Source: DAOUBP01 sp964474695
GTDB taxonomy: Bacteria; Chloroflexota; Anaerolineae; CG2-30-64-16
Assembly (NCBI GenBank): GCA_964474695.1
Contig: CAYYTK010000006.1
Location: 110,564-174,563, forward strand
DNA: 64,000 nt
Direction: 5' to 3'
The notes under the pieces: model-generated
Told to the model about the DNA's origin: nothing
Seen by the model: only the letters and a program-made list of their open reading frames with translations
Databases searched by the model: none
Part shown: one piece after another, positions 43,594 to 53,230 of the stretch
Numbering within the stretch: the first letter of the stretch is position 1
Layout: each line of letters starts with the position of its first letter
Position numbers and translations under genes: made by a program

Positions 43594-43679
43594 ACGACTC
43601 TCCTCCTATGGAAATGGGTAGAATGGTGCACAGAATGCGCTCACGGGCGAAGATTCAGCCTTGCGGCATCTGTACATCT

Positions 43680-43708
43680 ATTTTAGCTCAGAGTGCTACA
43701 GCGCGCAA
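43680..43708 (-). promoter_or_regulatory. Promoter of transporter system A
   Basis: Minus strand: TTGCGC (43703-43708), a 17-base spacer, TAAAAT (43680-43685), about 85 bp upstream of the lipoprotein start. Confidence 0.5.
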
Positions 43709-43722
43709 ATGATCCGTGTCAT

Positions 43723-43751
43723 GTCACACATCGCCGGCCGTATGGTATAAT
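43723..43751 (+). promoter_or_regulatory. Promoter of adenine deaminase
   Basis: TATAAT at 43746-43751 is a perfect -10 box, 42 bp upstream of the start codon. The -35 at 17-base spacing (TGTCAC, 43723) is weak. An imperfect GTGT-N6-ACAC dyad (43716-43729) covers the -35 and might be a control site. Confidence 0.48.
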
Positions 43752-43793
43752 CGTACAATTCGCAGAACGATTCTGTTCAAGGAGGGTCGCGCA

Positions 43794-45506
43794 ATGGCAG
43801 AGATAAACGCAATGGTGCGGGTCGCGCGCGGCGATGCGCCGGCAGATCTGGTGCTGCGCAATGCCAACCTGGTAAATGTTTACTCCGGCGACATCTACCC
43901 TACCGATGTTGCCGTGTTGAATGATCGGATCGTTGGCGTTGGGCCGGGCTATACGGCGGCTAAGGAAATCGACTTGAAGGGCAGTTACCTGGCCCCGGGC
44001 CTCATCGATGGGCATGTGCACATCGAGAGCGCGATGGTGGGCGTGCGCCAGTTCGCGGCTGCCGTGGTGCCGCGCGGCGTCACCGCCGTCGTAGCCGACC
44101 CGCATGAGATCACCAACGTGCTGGGCCTCGATGGCATCCGCTACATGTTCGATCAGGCGAAGTATGGCCAGTTGAGCATGTACGTTATGGTGCCTTCGTG
44201 TGTGCCGGCTACTCACATGGCCACGGCCGGCGCCTATCTGGAAGCGAAGGATATCGCCTCGCTGCAAAACGACCGATGGGTGTTGGGCCTGGCGGAAATG
44301 ATGAACTACGTGGGCGTGGTGAACGAAGATCCGGGCGTAATCGAAAAGATCGAAGCTTTCAAAACGCGCGTCTTGGATGGCCACGCACCGGGCTTCAGCG
44401 GCAAAGCATTGAACGCCTATATAGCCGCAGGAATCGGATCGGATCACGAATGCACCACGGTGGCCGAGGCCCAGGAGAAACTGCGCCTGGGCATGTATAT
44501 CTTGATGCGCGAGGCAACCAATGCCCACGATCTGGCCAACCTGTTGCCGCTGATCACGCCCGATAATGCGCGACGTATTTGCTTCTGCACCGATGATCGG
44601 CACCCAGGCGACTTGTTGGATCAGGGCGGCGTGGATTATCTTGTGCGCACCGCCGTTCGTTCGGGTGTTGACCTGGTGACCGCCATCCGCATGGCGACGC
44701 TCAACACTGCCGAGTGGTTCCGCATGTATGATCGTGGAGGCATCCGGCCCGGCAATCGCGCGGACCTGATCGTGTTTGATGATCCGCAGGAGTTCGCCGT
44801 CCGGCTGGTGGTGCGCGCAGGCCAGATCGTGGCCGAGAACGGAAAGATGCTGCCATTCGATGTGCGCGAGCGGCCTTCCTATCTGCGCGGTTCCATGAAC
44901 ATCAATTGGCACACGGTCAATTTCACCATCCCCGCTGAAGGCCGGCATGCCCACGTCATCGGCGTTTTGCCGGATCAGCTCATCACCGAGGATCGCGTGC
45001 TGGCGATCCCCTCTACTTCAGGGGTGGCTCGGCCCGATCCTGAGCGCGATATCATCAAGATTGCCGTTATCGAGCGGCACATGGCCACCGGCAACATGGG
45101 CAAAGGCTTCGTGCAGGGGCTCGGGCTGAGCCGAGGCGCGATTGCATCCACGATCGCCCATGACCATCACAACCTGATCGTAGCCGGCGCCGACAACATC
45201 TCGCTGACGACTGCAGCAGCGGCGGTGTCCGACATGGGCGGCGGCTTGGCGGTGGCCGACGGCATCCGCATCCTGGCGCGCCTGCCGTTGCCTGTGGCCG
45301 GACTGATGTCCAACAAGCCGATCCAGGAGGTCAGGCGGCAGTTGGACGAGGTCATCGGCGCCGCGCACAGCCTCGGCTCCGAGCTGCACGATCCTTTCAT
45401 GGCGCTTGGCTTCCTGGCCCTGGAGGTGATCCCCCATCTGAAACTGACCGATCAGGGGTTGGTGGATGTGGATAAGTTCGAGTTTGTGCCGCTGTGGGCT
45501 GATTGA
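43794..45506 (+). CDS. ade: Adenine deaminase
   Basis: 570-aa amidohydrolase converting adenine to hypoxanthine and ammonia. The N-terminal P-G-L-I-D-G-H-V-H-I-E-S-A-M has the metal-binding H-x-H at residues 74-76. The D-P-H-E-I-T-N-V-L-G segment and the T-D-D-R-H-P-G-D-L motif are diagnostic. The start at 43794 follows AAGGAGGG. It is divergent from transporter system A and feeds hypoxanthine to the molybdenum hydroxylases. Confidence 0.95.
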   Translation: MAEINAMVRVARGDAPADLVLRNANLVNVYSGDIYPTDVAVLNDRIVGVGPGYTAAKEIDLKGSYLAPGLIDGHVHIESAMVGVRQFAAAVVPRGVTAVVADPHEITNVLGLDGIRYMFDQAKYGQLSMYVMVPSCVPATHMATAGAYLEAKDIASLQNDRWVLGLAEMMNYVGVVNEDPGVIEKIEAFKTRVLDGHAPGFSGKALNAYIAAGIGSDHECTTVAEAQEKLRLGMYILMREATNAHDLANLLPLITPDNARRICFCTDDRHPGDLLDQGGVDYLVRTAVRSGVDLVTAIRMATLNTAEWFRMYDRGGIRPGNRADLIVFDDPQEFAVRLVVRAGQIVAENGKMLPFDVRERPSYLRGSMNINWHTVNFTIPAEGRHAHVIGVLPDQLITEDRVLAIPSTSGVARPDPERDIIKIAVIERHMATGNMGKGFVQGLGLSRGAIASTIAHDHHNLIVAGADNISLTTAAAAVSDMGGGLAVADGIRILARLPLPVAGLMSNKPIQEVRRQLDEVIGAAHSLGSELHDPFMALGFLALEVIPHLKLTDQGLVDVDKFEFVPLWAD

Positions 45507-45546
45507 AATAGGGAATAGCAGCTGAATTGGAACGGCTTCCGCGCAC

Positions 45547-45575
45547 TTGCAGCGCGTTCCTTTCTCATGTACAAT
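45547..45575 (+). promoter_or_regulatory. Candidate promoter of the nuo genes
   Basis: TTGCAG (45547-45552), a 17-base spacer, TACAAT (45570-45575), about 150 bp upstream of nuoB. Confidence 0.42.
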
Positions 45576-45694
45576 GCGCCCCTAGGCGCGGGCCGGGTCT
45601 TTGCATCCGGTGAGTGGTCGCGCCTGCTCCATGCGCGCCACACAGGCGCGCTGCGCGCACGATCGACACCCTACTCTGGACGGTGAAACCAAAG

Positions 45695-45709
45695 GGGGCT
45701 TCCGGCCCC
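45695..45709. other. Hairpin just before the nuoB ribosome site
   Basis: GGGGC-TTCCG-GCCCC stem-loop directly followed by GAGG and the nuoB start. It could modulate translation. The leader between 45576 and 45722 holds other GC-rich inverted pieces but matches no riboswitch I know. Confidence 0.35.
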
Positions 45710-45721
45710 GAGGACGTGCTC

Positions 45722-46333
45722 ATGAAAATCGACGAACCGGATCTCTCCGAAGAGCTCAAGAAGAACGTTTTTTTGACCACGGTCGACAACGTCTATAACT
45801 GGGGCCGGGCACGGTCGATGTGGCCGATGGCGTTCGGCCTGGCCTGTTGCGCCATCGAGTTCATGGCGATGATGGCCTCGCGTTTCGACCTGGCTCGTTT
45901 CGGCATGGAGATCATCCGCGCCTCGCCGCGTCAAGCTGACTTGATGTTCGTTTCCGGCACGGTCACCAAGAAGATGATGCCTAACATCGTGCGGCTCTAC
46001 AATCAGATGGCGGAGCCGAAATACGTGTTGGCCGTGGGTGCATGCGCTGTATCGGGCGGCCCCTTCAAGGAAGGTTACAGCGTCGTTTCGGGCGTTGACA
46101 AATACATCCCGGTCGACGTCTACGTCCCCGGATGTCCTCCTACCCCGGAGGCGATTCTGCACGGGGTGATGAAGGTTCACGAAAAGGTCTTCACGCAGTC
46201 AGTGCGTACTGCGCCCTGGTATCGTAAAGACCAACTCAACGAACCGTTGCCAGTGCCCGTCCTCGGCCCTGACCTCTATAACCCAAAGGATCATGAGGCG
46301 CTGAAGAAGATCGCGGAGGCTGCAGAATCATGA
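45722..46333 (+). CDS. nuoB: NADH-quinone oxidoreductase subunit B
   Basis: 203-aa subunit carrying the N2 4Fe-4S cluster. Ligands: Cys42-Cys43 (L-A-C-C-A-I-E), Cys108 (G-A-C-A-V-S-G-G) and Cys138 (P-G-C-P-P). The start at 45722 follows GAGG; an upstream in-frame extension to 45614 lacks family similarity. The stop overlaps the nuoCD start. No nuoA precedes it. Confidence 0.93.
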   Translation: MKIDEPDLSEELKKNVFLTTVDNVYNWGRARSMWPMAFGLACCAIEFMAMMASRFDLARFGMEIIRASPRQADLMFVSGTVTKKMMPNIVRLYNQMAEPKYVLAVGACAVSGGPFKEGYSVVSGVDKYIPVDVYVPGCPPTPEAILHGVMKVHEKVFTQSVRTAPWYRKDQLNEPLPVPVLGPDLYNPKDHEALKKIAEAAES

Positions 46334-48054
46334 TTGACCCAACGATACAAATGCTCTCCCTCAATGAAGCAGTTCCGGGGGCCGTGTCGGAGATCACCAA
46401 GAGTGGGCTGGTGGTGGCGGCCGACAAGCTGCCCGAGCTGGCGCGCTATCTGCGCGACCAGCAGGGTTACGACTATCTCAGCATGGTCACCAGCGTCGAT
46501 TGGCCGGGATATTTCGAGGTTGTCTACCACCTCTATAGCGTGACGCAACCCAAGGATGGGCTGGTATTGAAGGTGCGCCTGCCCGATAAGGCCAAGCCGG
46601 TCGTTCCTTCCCTGACCCCTGTTTGGCCTGGCGCCGACTTCCAAGAGCGCGAAGTCTACGATATGATGGGCATTCGCTTTACGGGACACCCCAATTTGCG
46701 GCGCATCCTGCTCTGGGAGGGGTTTGAGGGCTGGCCGCTGCGCAAGGATTTCAAGGAGTCCTACTACGAGGAAGATGCTAAGCCCTTCAAGAGCCGCCAC
46801 CCCGATGGCAGCCATCTTTGGGCCGAGGACCGCGCGCCGTGGAAGGACAACATCACTTACCCGGTCGGCTGCGATCCCGATCTCTGGACTTCACCCGAGG
46901 TGCAGTACCGGCGCATCATGGGGGTGGACCAGGGCGGCAACGGTTCCGACCTTAAGACCGAGCGCATCTTAATCAACATCGGCCCGCAGCACCCCAGTAC
47001 GCACGGCGTGTTCCGCATGGTGCTTGCCATCGAGGGCGAGAACGTGGTCGGGCTTGAGCCGGAGATCGGCTACCTGCACCGCTGCCATGAGAAGATCGGC
47101 GAGCGCAACACCTACCTGATGAACATGCCCTACACCGACAGGTTGGATTACCTCGCCTCGATGTCCAATAACCTGAGCTATGCTCTGGCGGTGGAGAAGC
47201 TGATGGGCCTGCAGGTGCCGGAGCGCGCGGAGTACATCCGGGTGATCATGGCGGAGTTGACTCGTGTGATGAGTCACTTCATCGCCGTGGGCTTTCTGTT
47301 CAACGACCTGGGCGCCTACTTCACGCCCGCGCTGTATGGGTTACGCGAGCGTGAGATGATCTTGGACCTCTTCGAAGCTGCTGCCGGCTCGCGTATGATG
47401 TGTAACTACATGCGGTTTGGCGGCGTCTTTGCGGATCTGCCGGCGGGCTGGCTCGAGCGCGCGCGCGACCTGGTGGTGAACCGCCTGCCGCGCATCATGG
47501 AGAACTTCGAAAACCTCATGTCCGGCAACGAGATCTTCACGACGCGCACGAAGGGCGTGGGAGTTTTGACCGCCCAAGAAGCTGCCGCTTATAGCATGGC
47601 TGGCCCGATGCTGCGGGCGTCCGGCGTGCCCTATGATCTGCGCAAGGCTGCGCCCTACTCGGTCTATGATCGCTTCGATTTCGATATCTGCACTCGGCCC
47701 GAGGGTGACGTGTGGGCGCGTTTCCGCGTCCGGATGGACGAAATCTACCAAAGCCTGCGCATCTTGAAGCAGGCGCTCGACGGCATTCCCGAGGGACCGA
47801 TTCAGACCGGCAAAAAGCAATACCAGGTGCGCGTTCCGGCAGGTGAGGCGTATTCTCGCGTCGAAGGCCCGAAAGGCGAGCTGGGCTTCTACGTCGTCAG
47901 CGATGGCAAGGCCAACCCATATCGCTATCACGTGCGCGCCCCAACTTTCATCAACCTGACCAGCCTGGAGAAGATGTGCATCGGCAACAAGATAGCCGAT
48001 GCGGTGGTGATTCTGGGCGCGATTGACATCGTGTTGGGCGAAGTGGATCGGTAG
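46330..48054 (+). CDS. nuoCD: NADH-quinone oxidoreductase fused subunits C/D
   Basis: 574-aa fusion. Residues 1-155 are NuoC (D-F-Q-E-R-E-V-Y-D-M-M-G-I, then P-L-R-K-D-F). Residues about 210-574 are NuoD (I-G-P-Q-H-P-S-T-H-G-V, R-V-D-Y-like T-D-R-L-D-Y). The NuoD part makes the quinone site with NuoB. The fusion is known in several phyla. It overlaps nuoB by 4 bp and is followed by nuoI 14 bp on. Confidence 0.95.
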   Translation: MIDPTIQMLSLNEAVPGAVSEITKSGLVVAADKLPELARYLRDQQGYDYLSMVTSVDWPGYFEVVYHLYSVTQPKDGLVLKVRLPDKAKPVVPSLTPVWPGADFQEREVYDMMGIRFTGHPNLRRILLWEGFEGWPLRKDFKESYYEEDAKPFKSRHPDGSHLWAEDRAPWKDNITYPVGCDPDLWTSPEVQYRRIMGVDQGGNGSDLKTERILINIGPQHPSTHGVFRMVLAIEGENVVGLEPEIGYLHRCHEKIGERNTYLMNMPYTDRLDYLASMSNNLSYALAVEKLMGLQVPERAEYIRVIMAELTRVMSHFIAVGFLFNDLGAYFTPALYGLREREMILDLFEAAAGSRMMCNYMRFGGVFADLPAGWLERARDLVVNRLPRIMENFENLMSGNEIFTTRTKGVGVLTAQEAAAYSMAGPMLRASGVPYDLRKAAPYSVYDRFDFDICTRPEGDVWARFRVRMDEIYQSLRILKQALDGIPEGPIQTGKKQYQVRVPAGEAYSRVEGPKGELGFYVVSDGKANPYRYHVRAPTFINLTSLEKMCIGNKIADAVVILGAIDIVLGEVDR

Positions 48055-48068
48055 TTCCTGGAGGCAAC

Positions 48069-49169
48069 ATGTTCGGATCCGGTGTTCTCAAAGGCCTCGG
48101 CGTCACGCTCAAAGAGTTTGTCGCCACCTACATCGATGACATCAAGAAGATCCCCAGCCGATATGCGGGCGGGCGCGAAGAGATCGATCAGAGCAAGGTG
48201 TCGGAGCAGGCTGGGCTGTTCACGGTGCAGTATCCGGAGGAACGGCGCAAGCTTTCTGAGCGGTTCCGCTACATCCCGATGCTGGTCTACGATGCGGAAA
48301 CCGGCGAAGATCGCTGCACCGCGTGCGGCATCTGCGCTAAGGTGTGCCCGCCGCAATGCATCTGGATCGTGCGCGCCAAGGATGAAAACGGCAAGCCGCT
48401 TACGCGGCCGCTTGAGTTCTACATCGATGCTTCCATTTGTATGAACTGCGGCCTGTGCGCGGAATTCTGCCCGTTTGACTCGATCAAGATGAACCACGAC
48501 TACGAGGTCGCCGCATTTAAGCGCATGCCGCACCTGGTGTTCGATCTGCAGAAACTGCGCGTGCCCACCACCTATTACGCCAGTATCCGGCCCACCGACT
48601 GGGAAGAAGAAGAGGCCGCGCGCAAGGCCAAAGAGGCCGAAAAGGCCGCCAAGCCCGCGCCCGCGCCCAAAGTAGGGGCAGGGCTGGCCCCTGCCCCGGC
48701 CGTGCAGCCCCCCGCGGCCGCGCCGGCGACCGCCGCACCGGCGCCCTCCCGCACGCCTGAGGAGATCGAGCGCCTGAAGGCCGAAGCCGCGGCCCGCCGC
48801 GCCGCCAGGGCTGCCGGCGAAGCGACGGGGACCGCCGCTGCTGCGCCTGCTGCCGAGGCCCCTGCGGCCGCAACGCCATCCGGAACCGGCTCACAGCGCA
48901 CGCCCGAAGAGATCGAGCGCCTGAAGGCCGAAGCCGCGGCCCGCCGCGCCGCCAAGGCCGCCGGCGAAACGGCGGGGCCGTCCGCCGCTGCGCCTGCTGC
49001 TGAGGCCCCTGCGCCTGGCGTTGAACCGCCCGCCGCGCCAGAGGCCGCGCCCAAGCCGGCCGGTATGGGCGCCAACCGCAGCCCTGAAGAGATCGCACGC
49101 CTGAAGGCCGAAGCCGCGGCCCGCCGCGCCGCCAAAGCCGCACAAGGTCCCGGAGACCAAAACACGTAG
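48069..49169 (+). CDS. nuoI: NuoI-like ferredoxin subunit with Ala-rich repeat tail
   Basis: 366 aa; residues 1-180 are a NuoI domain with two 4Fe-4S motifs, Cys83-86-89-93 and Cys124-127-130-134. The remaining half is unusual: an acidic/basic helix (E-E-E-A-A-R-K-A-K-E-A-E-K), Pro/Ala-rich linkers and three copies of a P-E-E-I-E-R-L-K-A-E-A-A-A-R-R-A-A-K module at 228-249, 278-299 and 338-358. Usual NuoI proteins are 140-220 aa. Residues 202-211 are encoded by a palindromic repeat F. The stop codon and last residues fall in repeat D. Confidence 0.88.
   Translation: MFGSGVLKGLGVTLKEFVATYIDDIKKIPSRYAGGREEIDQSKVSEQAGLFTVQYPEERRKLSERFRYIPMLVYDAETGEDRCTACGICAKVCPPQCIWIVRAKDENGKPLTRPLEFYIDASICMNCGLCAEFCPFDSIKMNHDYEVAAFKRMPHLVFDLQKLRVPTTYYASIRPTDWEEEEAARKAKEAEKAAKPAPAPKVGAGLAPAPAVQPPAAAPATAAPAPSRTPEEIERLKAEAAARRAARAAGEATGTAAAAPAAEAPAAATPSGTGSQRTPEEIERLKAEAAARRAAKAAGETAGPSAAAPAAEAPAPGVEPPAAPEAAPKPAGMGANRSPEEIARLKAEAAARRAAKAAQGPGDQNT
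48672..48697. repeat. Repeat F copy 3, in frame inside nuoI
   Basis: GGGGCAGGG (48675-48683), a 5-base loop and CCCTGCCCC (48689-48697), preceded by GTA. It encodes V-G-A-G-L-A-P-A-P at the start of the Ala-rich tail. Confidence 0.85.
48750..49142 (+). repeat. Three coding repeats in the nuoI tail
   Basis: About 65-bp units at 48750-48815, 48900-48965 and 49080-49142, each centred on the near-identical CTGAAGGCCGAAGCCGCGGC. The high DNA identity suggests recent duplication. Confidence 0.85.
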
Positions 49170-49191
49170 TACGCAGTACGCAATACGTCAC
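49164..49191. repeat. Repeat D copy 1 at the nuoI stop
   Basis: ACGTAGTACGCAGTACGC-type tandem; its first TAG is the stop codon of nuoI. A second copy lies at 55632. Confidence 0.75.
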
Positions 49192-49201
49192 GGAGGCTCC
49201 T

Positions 49202-49885
49202 ATGACCGTCCAAATCACCTATCATGGCCACGCTTGCTTCACCATCAAAACGGATCAGGCTGATCTGCTCATCGATCCGTTCCTGACCGGCAACGCGATG
49301 GCCGATGTGGCCGCGGCGCAGGTGACGCCGGATTATATCCTGGTGACCCACGCGCACGGCGACCATTTGGGGGATGCCGTGCCGATCGCCAAGCGCACCG
49401 GCGCGACCGTGATCAGCAACAACGAGATCGCCAATTACGTGAGCAAGCATGGCGTCAAAGCCCACAACATGCACATCGGCGGCGCGCACGTCTTCCCGTT
49501 CGGCAAAGTCAAGCTGACCATCGCGCATCACGGCTCCAGCTTTCCCGATGGCTCCTACGGCGGCAATCCTTGCGGCTTCTTGCTCTGGTTGGAGGACAAG
49601 GTCCTGTACCACGCGGGCGACACGGCTCTGTTTCTCGATATGCAGTTGTACGGCGAAGAGGGGATCGATGTCGCCATGCTGCCCATCGGTGATAACTTCA
49701 CGATGGGCCCGGAAGATGCAGTCAAAGCGGTAGCATTCTTACAGCCGAAGAAGGCCATCCTGATGCATTATAATACGTTCAGCGTGATTGCTCAGGATGC
49801 CCAGGGCGTCGCCGACGCAATCATCAACCGGACCAAGGCTCAGCCGGTGATCCTTAAACCGGGCGAGACGATGGATGTGGTGTAA
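49202..49885 (+). CDS. UPF0173-type metal-dependent hydrolase
   Basis: 227-aa metallo-beta-lactamase-fold protein with T-H-A-H-G-D-H-L-G-D, H-H-G-S, A-G-D-T and a C-terminal H-Y-N-T-F. This is the UPF0173 pattern and length. The substrate is unknown. It starts 32 bp after nuoI and precedes the DUF1858 gene by 12 bp. Confidence 0.9.
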   Translation: MTVQITYHGHACFTIKTDQADLLIDPFLTGNAMADVAAAQVTPDYILVTHAHGDHLGDAVPIAKRTGATVISNNEIANYVSKHGVKAHNMHIGGAHVFPFGKVKLTIAHHGSSFPDGSYGGNPCGFLLWLEDKVLYHAGDTALFLDMQLYGEEGIDVAMLPIGDNFTMGPEDAVKAVAFLQPKKAILMHYNTFSVIAQDAQGVADAIINRTKAQPVILKPGETMDVV

Positions 49886-49897
49886 GGAGATTTGCAC

Positions 49898-50344
49898 ATG
49901 GACATTGCTGCCCTGGCTGTGGCGGTTTTGGCTCTGGCGGCAGCCGTTTTGGCGATACGCCGGATCGGAGGCTTGCAGGAACAGATCGAGCGCAACTCCG
50001 GCGTGCTTTCTGAGTTGCGCGGCGCCCTGAACGAGACCAACGAGAAGCTGGCCGCGAAGCTCAACGATCTGCAGTTAGGTCTGCGCCGCCAGACCGGCGA
50101 GGCAATCTTCAGGCCCGAGATGACCATCGCTGAAGCACTCCAGGTGCATCCCAGGGTGCAAGAGGTGCTCGCTGCATTTCATCTCGGCAGTTGCTCGCAA
50201 TGCGCGGTCAGTGATGTCGATACGATACAGGGCGCGTGCCAGTCATACGGCATCGACCAAAAAGCGTTGATGGAAGCGCTCAACGGCCTTATCGGCGGCG
50301 TTTCGGCGCCCCCCAAGGCGCCTAACATCAAGCTGAGTTTGTAG
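49898..50344 (+). CDS. Membrane-anchored DUF1858 protein
   Basis: 148 aa. An N-terminal hydrophobic segment (residues 2-24) is followed by a short coiled-coil-like stretch, then a DUF1858 domain (about 75-140) with M-T-I-A-E-A-L-Q-V-H-P and the redox pair C-S-Q-C. The start at 49898 follows AAGGAG. DUF1858 is linked to hybrid-cluster and other redox proteins, so a membrane-side thiol or Fe-S role is likely but unproven. Confidence 0.75.
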   Translation: MDIAALAVAVLALAAAVLAIRRIGGLQEQIERNSGVLSELRGALNETNEKLAAKLNDLQLGLRRQTGEAIFRPEMTIAEALQVHPRVQEVLAAFHLGSCSQCAVSDVDTIQGACQSYGIDQKALMEALNGLIGGVSAPPKAPNIKLSL

Positions 50345-50358
50345 ATCTGTGAGAGAGC

Positions 50359-50715
50359 ATGTATCCGAAAGCTGAATTACTGTTTCCCCCCCGGCTGATC
50401 CCGTCGCTGCGGTCTTTACGTGGGCCTGAATGGGCTGACCTGGTGCAGCGGATCGCCAAGCTGCCTGAGACCGACCTGGATAGCCTCGCGTTTTCTCTGA
50501 TGATGATCCGGCTGGATGGCTGTGTGAAGTGTCATGAAGGCAGCTTCAAATACATGCGCGGCTGTCAGCTTTGCGCCACTCAGACGGTGATGCAGTTCAA
50601 GGGCACCGACGCGGACCTGGTGGCGCTCTACCAGAAGGCTCAACGCGACATCCAATCATATCTGGCTGGTGAGCCTGTCGAAGAGGATGACACTATCGAG
50701 GTTGTCGAGGAATGA
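50359..50715 (+). CDS. Small four-cysteine protein of unknown function
   Basis: 118 aa. Two close Cys pairs, D-G-C-V-K-C-H and R-G-C-Q-L-C-A, sit in a predicted helical region, followed by an acidic C terminus. The layout L-x-G-C-x-x-C recalls carboxymuconolactone-decarboxylase/AhpD-type redox pairs, and the four Cys could also bind zinc or a cluster. It starts 15 bp after the DUF1858 stop, so the two probably work together. I do not recognise the family. Confidence 0.7.
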   Translation: MYPKAELLFPPRLIPSLRSLRGPEWADLVQRIAKLPETDLDSLAFSLMMIRLDGCVKCHEGSFKYMRGCQLCATQTVMQFKGTDADLVALYQKAQRDIQSYLAGEPVEEDDTIEVVEE

Positions 50716-50724
50716 AGGGCAGTC

Positions 50725-52107
<1,383 letters not shown>

Positions 52108-52110
52108 ATA

Positions 52111-53211
52111 ATGTCATTCGGTAAGTCAACCCCCGTCACCAAAGACATGGTCCTCGGTGCTTTGCAGCAGGTGCAAGAACCTGAGCTCCACAAAGACCTG
52201 GTGACCCTCAACATGGTCAAAGACATCGCAGTTTGTGACGGCGAGGTGGCCTTCACCGTCACCTTGACCACGCCGGCCTGCCCGCTTAAGTCGCAGATCG
52301 AGAGCGAAGCGCGTGCCGCGGTGGCAAAGCTGCCCGGCGTCAAGAACGTGAATGTGAAGTTCGATGCCCAGGTGCGGCCGGATCATCGCATCGCGGGTAA
52401 GTTGAGCGTGCCCATCAAGAACATCATCGCCGTAGCCAGCGGCAAGGGCGGCGTCGGCAAGACCACTGTTGCGGCCAACCTGGCTGTGGCGTTGGGCCAG
52501 ATGGGCGCGCGCGTAGGCATCCTGGATGCGGATATTTACGGCCCCAACGTGCCGATCGCGATGGGCGTTTACGACATGCCGGCGGTGGAAAATGAGAAGA
52601 TGGTGCCGGCCGAGGCACACGGCATCCAGGTGATGTCCATCGGCTTCCTGGTGCCCGATGGCGAGGCGCTGGTGTGGCGCGGCCCCATGCTGCACAAGGT
52701 CATCGAGCAGTTGCTGACCGATGTCGCCTGGGGCAACCCGGCGGCTGCTGACCCTGCCGGGCGCAACCTGGACTATCTTGTGGTGGATTTGCCGCCGGGC
52801 ACGGGCGATGCCCAGATGAGCCTGGCGCAGCTTGTGCCGGTGACCGGCAGTGTGATCGTTACAACGCCGCAGGCGCTGTCGCTGGCGGATGCGACGCGCG
52901 GCATCACCGCGTTCAACCGGCTTGAGGTGCCCATCCTGGGGATCATCGAGAACATGGCCGGCGAGGTGTTCGGCTCCGGCGGCGGCGAGGCGGCGGCGGC
53001 CAGGCTGGGCGTGCCGTTCTTGGGCCGGGTGAGCTTGGCGCCGATCGTGCGCGAGAGCGGCGATAGAGGCGAACCTGTGGTCGCCTGCTGTCCCGACACC
53101 GAGCAAGCGGCAGTCTTTCGGCTGATCGCACAGCAGGTCGCAGCCCAGGTCAGCGTCCTGAACGCCAGGCGCTCCGCCGCAGCGCGCGCACCGATTAAGC
53201 TCGAGCTCTGA
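52111..53211 (+). CDS. mrp: Mrp/NBP35-type Fe-S cluster carrier ATPase
   Basis: 366 aa: N-terminal MIP18/DUF59 domain (1-85, with Cys57 in T-P-A-C-P-L) and a deviant P-loop A-S-G-K-G-G-V-G-K-T-T at 109-119. It would deliver Fe-S clusters to Nuo, HdrCB-like and LipA proteins nearby. After I-I-E-N-M it reads A-G-E-V-F-G-S-G-G-G, lacking the C-x-x-C pair many Mrp proteins have there. Confidence 0.92.
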   Translation: MSFGKSTPVTKDMVLGALQQVQEPELHKDLVTLNMVKDIAVCDGEVAFTVTLTTPACPLKSQIESEARAAVAKLPGVKNVNVKFDAQVRPDHRIAGKLSVPIKNIIAVASGKGGVGKTTVAANLAVALGQMGARVGILDADIYGPNVPIAMGVYDMPAVENEKMVPAEAHGIQVMSIGFLVPDGEALVWRGPMLHKVIEQLLTDVAWGNPAAADPAGRNLDYLVVDLPPGTGDAQMSLAQLVPVTGSVIVTTPQALSLADATRGITAFNRLEVPILGIIENMAGEVFGSGGGEAAAARLGVPFLGRVSLAPIVRESGDRGEPVVACCPDTEQAAVFRLIAQQVAAQVSVLNARRSAAARAPIKLEL

Positions 53212-53230
53212 TACTGTCTGTCGTGCCCTT

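Noticed and set aside
45576..45721. Riboswitch (for example molybdenum-cofactor type) in the nuo leader
   Set aside because: GC-rich hairpins are present, but I could not match any conserved riboswitch core. The same holds for the leaders at 33284-33480 and 61122-61300.
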